The notes under the pieces are model-generated. The model was not told the DNA's origin and did not search any database. It saw nothing but the letters and a program-made list of their open reading frames with translations. Positions 1-7,318 of a stretch of 10,281 nt of DNA are shown piece by piece. Each line of letters starts with the position of its first letter. Positions within the stretch are counted from its first letter, which is position 1. This stretch comes from an uncultured Bacteroides sp. (GTDB lineage: Bacteria; Bacteroidota; Bacteroidia; Bacteroidales; Bacteroidaceae): contig CAJJYX010000116.1 in NCBI GenBank assembly GCA_905197435.1, positions 1-10,281 on the forward strand, in the 5' to 3' direction. Both the position numbers and the translations under genes were made by a program.

Positions 1-934
1 GAATCATCTTTTCATAATCTTCGGCACTCAAATCCATGAAATAATAATTGACCGGATTCACTACCTGCCCTTTCACGTGCACTTCATAATGCAGATGCGG
101 ACCGGTACTTTTTCCTGTACTACCCACTTTTCCGATAATCTCACCACGTACCACTTTCTTGCCCAACTTCGTCCGGAAATCGCGCAAGTGTGCATACACC
201 GTCTGATAACCGAAGCCGTGGTCTATCACAATTCTGTTGCCATAGCCCGATTGCCAGCCCATCTGCACCACGGTGCCATCTCCCGTGGCATAGACATCCG
301 TGCCCTGGGGAGCCGAAAAGTCCATACCCTCATGGAACTTGCTGGTACCATAAATGGGGTCGATACGCGTACCGTAACCCGAAGCGGTCTTACGGAGGTC
401 TTTATTGGAAACCGGCTGTATGGCAGGAATGCAGCGCAGCATTTCATCATGATTCTTGCACATCTCCACCACATCGTCAAAGGAGCGGGACTGGATATAG
501 AGTTGCTTGCTAATCATATCCATTTTCTGCGTGGTATTGATAACCAAGTCGGAGTTAGCCATATCCATCAGATGCTCATAGCGGTTGGTACCGCCGTATC
601 CAGCCTGACGGATGGCAGAAGGAATAGGGTCGGGCATGAAAATCACCCGGTACAGATTGTCGTCACGCTGCTGTATATCCTGCAACACTCCCATCGCTTC
701 GTCCAGCCGGCGGGAGAGTACGTTGTACTGCGCCTGCAGTTTGCTGTTTTCTTTCCGCAGCTCCTTTTCCGACGGTGAACCGAAAATAAGCAGCAGCACG
801 ATGAAACTGCCCGCACCCAGCCCCATACCGATGAACAAACGGCGGAGAATGCTCAATGCCCGTTGCCTCACGGTAGGATAAATACGGTCGTACGTCTGCG
901 TCTGCGGATTATAAATGTAGTAAACTTTGCGCAT
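1..934 (-). CDS. M23 family (LytM-type) metallopeptidase, membrane anchored, C-terminus cut off by the window edge
   Basis: I translated this gene by hand from the ATG at 934-932; 311 codons are visible and the frame stays open to the left edge. The N-terminus is basic and cytoplasmic, followed by one membrane helix (about residues 32-52) and a probable coiled coil (about 55-95). The M23 domain spans roughly 185-298. It carries the zinc/catalytic set of LytM-type endopeptidases: H201 and D205 in the HEGMD motif, H249 in YAHL, and H280/H282 in HLHYE. The family cleaves peptide cross-bridges of peptidoglycan, here presumably on the periplasmic side of the inner membrane. Because all the metal ligands are present, it is predicted to be active, unlike EnvC/NlpD-type regulators. 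It is transcribed divergently from alaS, with a TAnnTTTG box about 30 nt upstream of the start. The exact substrate and the missing C-terminus are unknown. Confidence 0.93.
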   Translation of the reverse strand, partial: MRKVYYIYNPQTQTYDRIYPTVRQRALSILRRLFIGMGLGAGSFIVLLLIFGSPSEKELRKENSKLQAQYNVLSRRLDEAMGVLQDIQQRDDNLYRVIFMPDPIPSAIRQAGYGGTNRYEHLMDMANSDLVINTTQKMDMISKQLYIQSRSFDDVVEMCKNHDEMLRCIPAIQPVSNKDLRKTASGYGTRIDPIYGTSKFHEGMDFSAPQGTDVYATGDGTVVQMGWQSGYGNRIVIDHGFGYQTVYAHLRDFRTKLGKKVVRGEIIGKVGSTGKSTGPHLHYEVHVKGQVVNPVNYYFMDLSAEDYEKMI

Positions 935-963
935 CTTAGGAAATATTTCGCTTGTCAATACGG

Positions 964-971
964 CAAAAGTA
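964..971 (-). promoter_or_regulatory. Putative -7 promoter box for the M23 peptidase gene
   Basis: On the minus strand this reads TACTTTTG, an exact fit to the Bacteroidetes -7 consensus TAnnTTTG, 30 nt before the peptidase ATG. No good TTTG -33 box lies 19-21 nt upstream, so the call rests on the -7 box and its position. It sits back-to-back with the alaS -7 box. Confidence 0.5.
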
Positions 972-983
972 ATAAAAACAAGC

Positions 984-991
984 TATCTTTG
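984..991 (+). promoter_or_regulatory. Putative -7 promoter box for alaS
   Basis: The sequence TATCTTTG matches the Bacteroidetes -7 consensus TAnnTTTG exactly. A start about 7 nt downstream would give a leader of roughly 90 nt before the alaS ATG. No clear TTTG -33 element is present at the right spacing. The leader shows no recognisable T-box or riboswitch; its only notable feature is a weak GAGAG purine stretch just before the ATG. Confidence 0.55.
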
Positions 992-1086
992 CACAGTTTT
1001 TTCAAGAATATTAAGACTAAGTAGCAAGTAGTTAGTCGTCGGAAGCAATTAGAAAACCATAAAATTAAGATAAATCAATAGAGAGT

Positions 1087-3708
1087 ATGTTGACTGCAAA
1101 TGAAATCAGAGACTCTTTCAAGAGTTTTTTTGAGAGCAAAGGTCACCAGATAGTGCCTTCGGCTCCGATGGTGATTAAGGATGACCCCACGTTGATGTTC
1201 ACCAATGCGGGAATGAACCAGTTCAAAGATATTATTTTGGGCAACCACCCGGCGAAATACAAAAGAGTCGCGGACTCACAGAAGTGCCTTCGCGTCAGCG
1301 GAAAGCACAATGACCTGGAAGAAGTGGGTCACGATACCTACCACCACACCATGTTCGAGATGCTGGGTAACTGGTCGTTTGGTGACTACTTCAAGAAAGA
1401 GGCCATCTCCTGGGCGTGGGAGTATCTGGTGGATGTACTGAAGATAGACCCGAAAGATCTCTATGCCACCGTATTCGAAGGTAGCCCCGAAGAAGGGCTG
1501 GAACGCGACAACGAAGCCGCTTCCTACTGGGAGCAGTTTCTGCCGAAAGACCATATCCTGAACGGAAACAAGCACGATAACTTCTGGGAAATGGGTGATA
1601 CAGGTCCTTGCGGTCCCTGCTCGGAGATACACATCGACTCACGCTCGGAAGAAGAGAAAGCCAAAGTGCCCGGTGCAGAGTTGGTGAACAAGGACCATCC
1701 GCAGGTTATCGAAATCTGGAACCTCGTGTTCATGCAGTTCAACCGCAAGGCCGACGGTAGCCTGGAAGGACTTCCCGCCAAGGTTATCGATACGGGTATG
1801 GGATTCGAACGACTGGTGCGCACACTGCAAGGCAAAACCTCCAACTACGACACAGACGTATTCCAACCGATACTGAAAGCCATCGGTGACATGGCAGGCA
1901 AGAAATACGGTGAGAACGAGCAGACAGACATCGCCATGCGCGTGATTGCCGACCACATCCGTACCATTGCTTTCTCCATCACTGACGGGCAATTGCCAAG
2001 CAATGCCAAGGCCGGTTATGTCATCCGCCGTATTCTCCGCCGTGCCGTCCGCTACGGTTACACGTTCCTCGGGCAGAAGCAGGCATTCATGTACAAGCTG
2101 CTTCCCGTGCTCATCGAGAATATGGGTGACGCTTATCCTGAGCTGAATGTGCAGAAAGACTTGATAGCAAAGGTTATCAAGGAAGAAGAAGACTCTTTCC
2201 TCCGTACACTGGAGACCGGTATCCGTCTGCTGGAAAAGACCATGGCAGATGCCAAAGCCGCCGGTAAGAACGAAATCAGCGGAAAGGATGCCTTTACCTT
2301 ATATGACACTTTCGGTTTCCCGCTCGACCTGACGGAACTGATTCTCCGCGAAAACGGCATGACTGCCGACATCAAGGAGTTCGATGCCGAAATGCAGCAG
2401 CAGAAACAGCGTGCCCGCAATGCCGCCGCTGTGGAAACCGGTGACTGGATTACGTTGAAAGAGGGTACCACAGAATTCGTGGGATATGACTATACGGAAT
2501 ATGAAACATCTGTTCTGCGCTACCGTCAGGTGAAACAGAAGAACCAGACTTTGTATCAGATTGTACTGGACAAGACTCCGTTCTACGCCGAAAGCGGTGG
2601 CCAGGTAGGTGATACCGGTGTATTGGTAAACGAGTTTGAAACCATCGAAGTGATTGACACCAAGAAGGAAAACAACCTGCCCATCCACATCACCAAGAAG
2701 CTGCCCCAACATCTGGAAGCTCCGATGATGGCTTGCGTGGATACTGACAAGCGCGCTGCTTGTGCTGCCAACCACTCTGCCACCCACCTGCTGGATGCCG
2801 CGCTGCGCGAAGTTCTCGGCGAGCACGTCGAGCAGAAGGGCTCTTTGGTTACGCCGGACTCCCTGCGCTTTGACTTCTCACACTTCCAGAAAGTGACAGA
2901 CGAAGAAATCCGCAAGGTAGAACATATTGTAAATGCGAAGATTCGTGCCAATATACCTTTGAAGGAATACCGCAACATACCTATTGAAGAAGCCAAGGAA
3001 TTGGGCGCCATCGCTTTGTTCGGCGAGAAGTACGGCGACCATGTACGTGTTATCCAGTTCGGCTCTTCCGTAGAGTTCTGCGGTGGTACGCACGTGGCTG
3101 CTACCGGAAACATCGGTATGGTGAAGATTATCTCCGAAAGCTCTGTGGCTGCAGGTGTGCGCCGTATCGAAGCTTACACGGGTGTACGTGTGGAAGAGAT
3201 GCTGGATGCCTTCCAAGATACCATGCGCGACTTAAAGTCTCTTTTCAACAATGCCCCCGACCTCTCCGGAGCCATCCGCAAGTATATTGACGAAAATGCT
3301 GGATTGAAGAAGCAGGTAGAAGATTTCATGAAGGAGAAGGAAGCTCAGTTGAAGGCAAAACTGCTGAAGGATGTGCAGGATATCAATGGAATCAAAGTCA
3401 TCAAATTCTGTGCTCCGGGCATTCCTGCCGAGATGGTGAAGAATATCGCTTTCCAACTCCGCGGTGAGATTACTGAAAATCTGTTCTTCGTGACTGGAAC
3501 GGCATTCGAAGGCAAGCCGATGCTGACCGTGATGCTGAGCGATAACCTCGTGGCTGGCGGACTGAAAGCCGGAAACCTGGTGAAAGAGGCTGCCAAGCTT
3601 ATCCAAGGAGGTGGCGGTGGCCAGCCCCACTTTGCAACTGCCGGCGGCAAGAATGCTGACGGGCTGAATGCTGCGGTCGACAAGGTTTTGGAGCTGGCTG
3701 GGCTGTAA
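1087..3708 (+). CDS. alaS: Alanyl-tRNA synthetase
   Basis: This 873-residue protein matches the usual full length of bacterial AlaRS (about 875). It charges tRNA-Ala with alanine in the cytoplasm and clears mischarged Ser- and Gly-tRNA-Ala. The class II catalytic core is N-terminal: the segment from F90 to I107 ([13 protein letters not shown]) carries motif 2, and GMGFER at 237-242 is motif 3. The editing domain has its zinc site, HSATH at 563-567 and CGGTH at 665-669. The C-Ala domain ends with the glycine-rich [14 protein letters not shown] (from about 841), typical of the DHHA1 region. All key residues are present, with no frameshift. The ATG at 1087 gives the family's standard N-terminus and follows a GAGAG stretch. 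The gene stands alone, divergent from the peptidase, and the first intrinsic terminator downstream is at 3883-3910. Confidence 0.99.
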   Translation: MLTANEIRDSFKSFFESKGHQIVPSAPMVIKDDPTLMFTNAGMNQFKDIILGNHPAKYKRVADSQKCLRVSGKHNDLEEVGHDTYHHTMFEMLGNWSFGDYFKKEAISWAWEYLVDVLKIDPKDLYATVFEGSPEEGLERDNEAASYWEQFLPKDHILNGNKHDNFWEMGDTGPCGPCSEIHIDSRSEEEKAKVPGAELVNKDHPQVIEIWNLVFMQFNRKADGSLEGLPAKVIDTGMGFERLVRTLQGKTSNYDTDVFQPILKAIGDMAGKKYGENEQTDIAMRVIADHIRTIAFSITDGQLPSNAKAGYVIRRILRRAVRYGYTFLGQKQAFMYKLLPVLIENMGDAYPELNVQKDLIAKVIKEEEDSFLRTLETGIRLLEKTMADAKAAGKNEISGKDAFTLYDTFGFPLDLTELILRENGMTADIKEFDAEMQQQKQRARNAAAVETGDWITLKEGTTEFVGYDYTEYETSVLRYRQVKQKNQTLYQIVLDKTPFYAESGGQVGDTGVLVNEFETIEVIDTKKENNLPIHITKKLPQHLEAPMMACVDTDKRAACAANHSATHLLDAALREVLGEHVEQKGSLVTPDSLRFDFSHFQKVTDEEIRKVEHIVNAKIRANIPLKEYRNIPIEEAKELGAIALFGEKYGDHVRVIQFGSSVEFCGGTHVAATGNIGMVKIISESSVAAGVRRIEAYTGVRVEEMLDAFQDTMRDLKSLFNNAPDLSGAIRKYIDENAGLKKQVEDFMKEKEAQLKAKLLKDVQDINGIKVIKFCAPGIPAEMVKNIAFQLRGEITENLFFVTGTAFEGKPMLTVMLSDNLVAGGLKAGNLVKEAAKLIQGGGGGQPHFATAGGKNADGLNAAVDKVLELAGL

Positions 3709-3716
3709 TGCTTTTC

Positions 3717-3757
3717 ATTATCGCAACCACGGTTACGGTAACCACGGTTGCGATAAT
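3717..3757 (+). repeat. 41-nt nested palindrome 8 nt after the alaS stop
   Basis: The outer arms ATTATCGCAACC (3717-3728) and GGTTGCGATAAT (3746-3757) are perfectly complementary over 12 bp. Inside lies a second perfect palindrome, GGTTACGGTAACC (3731-3743), separated from the outer arms by AC on each side. The element also contains AACCACGGTT twice (3725-3734 and 3740-3749). Neither strand has a T-run next to the stem, so it is not a standard intrinsic terminator. It could protect the 3' end of alaS mRNA, bind a dimeric protein, or be a repetitive palindromic element. Confidence 0.75.
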
Positions 3758-3808
3758 CAGATAAAATAAGTCTTAGGACGTTTTTGTAGCAAAATAATCA
3801 CCCAAATA

Positions 3809-3840
3809 CTTGACATTGCCTCTGTAATGTTGTATATTTG
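3809..3840 (+). promoter_or_regulatory. Near-consensus Bacteroidetes promoter in the gap after alaS
   Basis: The -7 box TATATTTG (3833-3840) matches TAnnTTTG exactly. CTTG at 3809-3812, continuing as TTGACA, is a good -33 box, and the spacer of 20 nt is ideal. This is the best-matching promoter in the window. It faces no gene: an intrinsic terminator follows about 60 nt downstream. It may therefore make a short RNA or be a chance or relic match. Confidence 0.5.
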
Positions 3841-3846
3841 TAAGGT

Positions 3847-3910
3847 GAATTTATAGATACTTCAATTTAAGTTACCGGAAAAGGGGCTGTCAGAGACAGC
3901 CTCTTTTTTT
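3847..3910 (+). ncRNA. Candidate short RNA of about 60 nt
   Basis: The call rests only on a near-consensus promoter (3809-3840) and an intrinsic terminator (3883-3910) in the same direction, with about 35 nt between the expected start and the terminator stem. The interval has no ATG, so a peptide is unlikely. The 5' part is AU-rich and looks single-stranded. I do not recognise an RNA family, and the terminator could simply serve alaS. Confidence 0.3.
3883..3910 (+). terminator. Intrinsic terminator, possibly bidirectional
   Basis: GGGGCTGTC (3883-3891), loop AGA, and GACAGCCTC (3895-3903) form a 9-bp stem with one G-U pair, followed by seven T residues (3904-3910). On the minus strand the same stem is followed by TTTT, so it may also stop leftward transcription. 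It would end alaS transcripts about 200 nt after the stop codon, and any transcript from the promoter at 3809-3840. Confidence 0.85.
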
Positions 3911-3933
3911 GTCCTCCACAGTACCCCGTTTGA

Positions 3934-4058
3934 AATGCATACTTCAACTCCCCTAATGCCACACTTTACCGTCCAAAATGCCACACCTTAGCAAGTGAAA
4001 TGGCTGGCATTCGCCCTCCAAACCCCTGGGGCTTTGGTGAAAAGTACTGGGGTTTAGG
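3934..4058. repeat. Degenerate tandem repeat with a period near 22 nt
   Basis: Units beginning AATG start at 3934, 3955, 3977 and 3999 (spacing 21, 22, 22). The two best copies are AATGCCACACTTTA (3955-3968) and AATGCCACACCTTA (3977-3990), 13 of 14 identical. After these, CTGGGGCTTTGG (4026-4037) and CTGGGGTTTAGG (4047-4058) repeat 21 nt apart with 10 of 12 identities. CCAAACCCC at 4018-4026 can also pair with either GGGG...TTTGG (4028-4037) or GGGGTTTAGG (4049-4058). Arrays of binding sites with this spacing occur at the ends of some insertion sequences, such as the IS21 family; no transposase gene is present. Confidence 0.55.
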
Positions 4059-4120
4059 ACAGTGAAGCAGTGGAAACGAATGGTTAGTCCGAGACAAGCA
4101 AACCATGGCACTGCGGACAC

Positions 4121-4146
4121 AAAAACGGGAAGCCTAAGCCTCCCGT
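4121..4146 (-). terminator. Intrinsic terminator for the lipoprotein gene
   Basis: Read on the minus strand, ACGGGA and TCCCGT close a stem that extends inward through G-U, G-C and C-G pairs to about 9 bp, and the 3' arm runs straight into TTTTT. It lies about 50 nt downstream of the lipoprotein stop codon and has no T-run on the plus strand, so it appears specific to leftward transcription. Confidence 0.75.
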
Positions 4147-4194
4147 CCGTTAATCTTTCGTAAATCTGCTCTTGACAAGATTTCCATTAAAACA

Positions 4195-5022
4195 TCACTC
4201 CATCCGAAGCGTGAACAACTCGCGATAAATAGCCAGCACTCCCTCAGGAAGCAATCCGGAAGGACAGAAAGGTGTTACATTCTCTGCAAGTACACATCCG
4301 GTCATATTACTATTATCATATTTCCGCGAAAAAGTCCGTGTAAAGAGCCTCTGCTCCCCATTATAGGTGAACTGCCACAATCCATAACTGCTTCCGTCCT
4401 CATCTTCCACCGGCACAGTGTCATAACGTCCCATAAGGGGAGTATCTTCTTTCCCTGTCGGGTAGATTTCCAGTACACCTTTCTCGAAATTAGGACAGTC
4501 TTTATCAGGCACAAATACATAGTATCCGGAATTCTCCAACCAGGGACGATTGGAAAGTGCCTCAGATACGTCACCCAGCAGTTCCGTAGATGCACTGCTG
4601 CTGATTCCATACTCGAAGCCCGCCTTCGTCATCGTGTATTGCCGACGGCTTTTCACCGTAATGCGCAGTTGGACACTCTCACCGGAACCGTCCATCACCT
4701 TTACAGTCGTTTCACCCACCTCCAACGGTCGAATCGAAATACGCTGATAGCCGTTGACATCATCGGTAAAGGTTACGGAAGCTACCGACTCATGTTCGTT
4801 AATCACATTATAGGAACCGTCTCCACCGTCAATGCCAAGCACCGCTTCTCTCTTTGGTTCGGAAAGATAGAACGAGAGAGAGGATATAAAATTGGTGCAT
4901 GTCCCAATCTGATAGATAGGCTCCACGCCTTCGAATAGTGCCATGCTTCGATAATCGTCCTCGCAACCGGAAGCTGTAAACAGCAACGCTATTAAGGCAA
5001 AGAAATAGTATAGCTTCTTCAT
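4195..5022 (-). CDS. Predicted lipoprotein of unknown function with Ig-like segment
   Basis: The protein has 275 residues counted from the ATG at 5022-5020. I chose that start because it begins a clear lipoprotein signal peptide: MKK, a hydrophobic core, then TASG before C20. The frame is open further upstream, but that extension runs into the helicase gene and would bury the signal peptide. C20 is followed by E-D-D; acidic residues there act as a surface-export signal in Bacteroidetes lipoproteins, so an outer-membrane, possibly surface, location is inferred. Residues about 60-124 resemble a bacterial Ig-like (BIG-type) fold, ending in a VGETTVKVMDGSG strand-turn and ITVK. The C-terminal 150 residues match nothing I recognise. 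The gene has its own -7 box and terminator, so it is probably monocistronic. No enzymatic motif is visible and I assign no function. Confidence 0.85.
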   Translation of the reverse strand: MKKLYYFFALIALLFTASGCEDDYRSMALFEGVEPIYQIGTCTNFISSLSFYLSEPKREAVLGIDGGDGSYNVINEHESVASVTFTDDVNGYQRISIRPLEVGETTVKVMDGSGESVQLRITVKSRRQYTMTKAGFEYGISSSASTELLGDVSEALSNRPWLENSGYYVFVPDKDCPNFEKGVLEIYPTGKEDTPLMGRYDTVPVEDEDGSSYGLWQFTYNGEQRLFTRTFSRKYDNSNMTGCVLAENVTPFCPSGLLPEGVLAIYRELFTLRME

Positions 5023-5051
5023 GATATTATTCAGTATAGTTGTTCTATTTA

Positions 5052-5059
5052 CAAAAATA
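5052..5059 (-). promoter_or_regulatory. Putative -7 promoter box for the lipoprotein gene
   Basis: On the minus strand this reads TATTTTTG, an exact TAnnTTTG match, 29 nt before the lipoprotein ATG at 5022. It supports that start over the longer open frame. The -33 region is weak (GATG at 20-nt spacing). Confidence 0.5.
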
Positions 5060-5099
5060 CATAAACTGCCGGAATACTGCATCGGTACCCCTCTCTTTT

Positions 5100-6518
5100 T
5101 CACACAATTTGTTCTTTCGGATAGTTCACCAAGTAGAGCGTTCCCGTGGCACGGGTAAAGGCTGTGTAGAGCCAACGGAAATAATCGGGTGTCAGATACT
5201 CGTCCGTCATATACCCTTGGTCGAGGAACACATTCTTCCACTGTCCGCCCTGAGCCTTGTGACAAGTCACTGCGTATGCATACTTCACCTGCAGAGCGTT
5301 GTAATAAGGGTCTGCCTTCATCTTCTTCATCCGCTCACGCTTCACTGTGATGTCGGCATAATCTTCAAGGACCGTATAGAAAAGCCGGTCGTTCTCTGCC
5401 TTGGGCAGTGCCGGCGAGTCGGTATGCAAGGTGTCGAGCAGCATGTTTACTTCCAGTTCAAAGTCATTATAGTCGGGAAAGGCCAGCGTCACATCCGCAA
5501 AGCGGAAGCCATACAGTTCGCGCGTACGGCGCACACGGCGCACCACAGCGGTCTCACCGTTGGCAATGAAGTCCATTTCTTTCTCTTTTTCCGTCCAGAA
5601 GTAGTTGTTTTTAGCCACCATCAATAAATCACCGGTATTCAGTTCGTCCTCTCGCCAAAGGATTTGCGCACGGATACCCTTGTTGTAGATGTTTGCCCTT
5701 TTGTTGGAGCGGCACACCACTATGGTTTCCTCCAGCCCGTCGTGGTCGTAGCAAGAACTCAACGTTTCTATCAGCTCATTGCCGGGCAGCACTTTGATGT
5801 CTGCAAATCCCGAAACCTTTATCTTGGGCAGGCTGTAGAAATCATCCTCCGCTATCAATTGCCGCAGGCGGGTAGCATTCCACAAAATGCCCGATTGTTG
5901 TTCCTGGCGCACCACCTGCGTCAAGTCCACCTCCATCACTTCCAAACCATAACCTTTCAGGGCATCGGCAAATAGGGCAGGGCTCTGTTCTTCCCCCACC
6001 GGCGGAAGCTGTGCCGTGTCGCCCATCAGCAACAAACGGCATCCCTGACCGGAATAGACAAACTGTACCAGGTCGTCCAGTAGCCTGCCCGTACCAAACA
6101 TGGAACCGGACAGTCCTTCATTGGAAATCATCGAGGCTTCATCCACTATGTATAAAGTGTGGGTTGTCAAATTATCGTTTACAGAAAAATTGCTCAATTC
6201 GTTTGAGAAGTTTTGCTGCCTATAGATTTTTTTATGAATTGTAAACGCCGGATGTTCCGCATACGCCGAGAAAACTTTTGCCGCCCGTCCGGTCGGTGCC
6301 AGCAATACCGACTTCTGTTGCAACTTATCCAACGTCCGCACCAGGGCACCGACCAGCGATGTTTTACCCGTCCCCGCATAACCACGAAGCATAAAAACCA
6401 CCTCGCTACGGGGCGACAGAAGGAACTCTGATAAAGATTTTACAGCAATTTCTTGTTCAGAAGTTGGTTGGTAAGGAAAATTTTCCTTAATTTGCCTTTC
6501 TAAATAGTTATTTATCAT
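5100..6518 (-). CDS. SF1B RecD/Dda-like ATP-dependent DNA helicase
   Basis: This 472-residue protein has the full superfamily 1B helicase motif set in order: Q-type motif PTSEQ (18-22), Walker A GYAGTGKT (46-53), Walker B IVDEAS (124-129, D126/E127), motif III GDTAQLPPVG (166-175), motif IV VVRQ (202-205), motif V TCHKAQGGQW (418-427) and motif VI YTAFTRAT (451-458). The last two belong to a UvrD_C_2-type C-terminal domain. The protein is close to the minimal length for this group and lacks the long N-terminal extension of RecD2, so it is nearer to Dda/Pif1-type enzymes. By family it would translocate 5'-3' on single-stranded DNA using ATP and act in repair, recombination or replication restart; the specific role is unknown. 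The ATG at 6518 directly precedes a basic, conserved-looking N-terminus. It is divergent from the membrane protein gene. Its own promoter is unclear; the nearest candidate, TACTTTTT on the minus strand, lacks the final G. Confidence 0.93.
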   Translation of the reverse strand: MINNYLERQIKENFPYQPTSEQEIAVKSLSEFLLSPRSEVVFMLRGYAGTGKTSLVGALVRTLDKLQQKSVLLAPTGRAAKVFSAYAEHPAFTIHKKIYRQQNFSNELSNFSVNDNLTTHTLYIVDEASMISNEGLSGSMFGTGRLLDDLVQFVYSGQGCRLLLMGDTAQLPPVGEEQSPALFADALKGYGLEVMEVDLTQVVRQEQQSGILWNATRLRQLIAEDDFYSLPKIKVSGFADIKVLPGNELIETLSSCYDHDGLEETIVVCRSNKRANIYNKGIRAQILWREDELNTGDLLMVAKNNYFWTEKEKEMDFIANGETAVVRRVRRTRELYGFRFADVTLAFPDYNDFELEVNMLLDTLHTDSPALPKAENDRLFYTVLEDYADITVKRERMKKMKADPYYNALQVKYAYAVTCHKAQGGQWKNVFLDQGYMTDEYLTPDYFRWLYTAFTRATGTLYLVNYPKEQIV

Positions 6519-6570
6519 TTTTGTAACAGAAAAAAGTAAAGGGAACTATCGTTTTTAAATTAATTTCTTT

Positions 6571-6578
6571 TATTTTTG
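6571..6578 (+). promoter_or_regulatory. Putative -7 promoter box for the membrane protein-DUF3822-rsmD cluster
   Basis: TATTTTTG fits TAnnTTTG exactly and lies 35 nt before the ATG at 6614. The surrounding 95-bp divergent region is AT-rich. No TTTG -33 box is seen at 19-21 nt spacing. Confidence 0.5.
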
Positions 6579-6613
6579 CGGTGCGAATATAACAACTAAA
6601 AAACATATTTATC

Positions 6614-7300
6614 ATGAAAACAGTATTTAATGTCATTTTAGGCTTATGTGCTTTGGTGCTAATTTATATTTGTTATGCCAGCATTATGGGGCCTATTAAC
6701 TTTGAAAAAGCGAAGAAGCACAGAGACGCAGCTGTCATTGCACGTCTGATTGACATCCGTAAAGCGCAATTGGAATATCGTACTTTACACAACCAGCAAT
6801 ATACCGCAAGCTTCGACTCCTTGATAGACTTCGTTAAGAACCAGAAGCTCCCGTTCATCTACAAAGAAGGTGAATTGTCTGACAAGCAGTTGGAGGACGG
6901 TTTGACTGAAAAGAAGGCTGTCAACATCATCAATAAAGCCAAGAAGACCGGTAAATATGACGAAGTAAAGAAGTGGGGATTGGAAAACTTTAAGCGTGAT
7001 ACCCTGTGGGTAGCTGTGTTGGATACTATCTTCCCGAAAGGCTTCAATGCTGACTCCATGAGATATGTTCCTTTCGGAAACGGCGCACAGTTCGAAATGG
7101 CCATCAAGAACGATACAGCCAAATCCGGTGCTCCTTTCTGTCTGCTCGAAGTGAAGACTCCGTACGACGTTTACCTGGATGGTCTGGATAAGCAGGAAAT
7201 TGCTAACATCAAGGACGTACAAACCAAACTTGGCAAGTACTGCGGTCTGATGATCGGTAGCTTGGAAACTGCCAACAACAATGCCGGTAACTGGGAATAA
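6614..7300 (+). CDS. Single-pass membrane protein of unknown function
   Basis: The protein has 228 residues. An N-terminal hydrophobic helix (about 4-27) serves as an uncleaved anchor or signal; no lipobox or obvious cleavage site is present. A charged helical stretch with the pattern FEKAKKHRDAAVIARLIDIR (31-50) follows. The layout of hydrophobic N-terminal helix, amphipathic charged helix and globular C-terminal part recalls type IV pilin or pseudopilin N-termini, but I see no prepilin peptidase site, so this is only a loose resemblance. The rest is mixed alpha/beta and rich in lysine, with no recognised motif. It lies 18 nt before the DUF3822 gene and probably heads an operon through rsmD. 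I do not recognise the family and assign no function. Confidence 0.85.
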   Translation: MKTVFNVILGLCALVLIYICYASIMGPINFEKAKKHRDAAVIARLIDIRKAQLEYRTLHNQQYTASFDSLIDFVKNQKLPFIYKEGELSDKQLEDGLTEKKAVNIINKAKKTGKYDEVKKWGLENFKRDTLWVAVLDTIFPKGFNADSMRYVPFGNGAQFEMAIKNDTAKSGAPFCLLEVKTPYDVYLDGLDKQEIANIKDVQTKLGKYCGLMIGSLETANNNAGNWE

Positions 7301-7318
7301 TCTCATCCCGACAAACGT

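Larger units (their letters stand above)
3709..4194. other. Gene-free gap between convergent alaS and lipoprotein gene
   Basis: This 486-bp gap holds no convincing protein gene. In order it contains a bipartite palindrome just after alaS, a promoter-like pair, an intrinsic terminator on the plus strand, a degenerate repeat with a period near 22 nt, and an intrinsic terminator on the minus strand serving the lipoprotein gene. The stretch at 4059-4120 shows nothing I can name beyond a weak GTCCG/CGGAC pairing. Confidence 0.6.

Noticed and set aside
77..881. Plus-strand and short minus-strand open frames over the M23 peptidase gene
   Set aside because: They are shadows of the real minus-strand gene, whose conserved catalytic motifs are all in one frame.
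998..1086. T-box or other tRNA-sensing leader upstream of alaS
   Set aside because: The leader is under 100 nt, AT-rich, and lacks the conserved T-box bulge and an antiterminator/terminator pair; T-box leaders are mainly known from Gram-positive bacteria.
1276..3683. Many antisense open frames of 60-176 codons inside alaS
   Set aside because: The GC-rich codon pattern of alaS leaves few antisense stops. None has recognisable domains or start signals.
3717..3757. Nested palindrome as the alaS intrinsic terminator
   Set aside because: Neither strand has a T-run after the stem (plus strand continues CAGATAAAATAAG). The stem at 3883-3910 with seven T residues is the more credible terminator.
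3934..4058. CRISPR array
   Set aside because: The units are only about 22 nt, degenerate and abutting, with no constant repeat separated by unique spacers and no cas genes nearby.
5023..5265. N-terminal extension of the lipoprotein reading frame by 81 codons
   Set aside because: It would overlap the helicase gene, bury a textbook lipoprotein signal peptide and lie upstream of the TAnnTTTG box at 5052-5059. The ATG at 5022 explains everything better.
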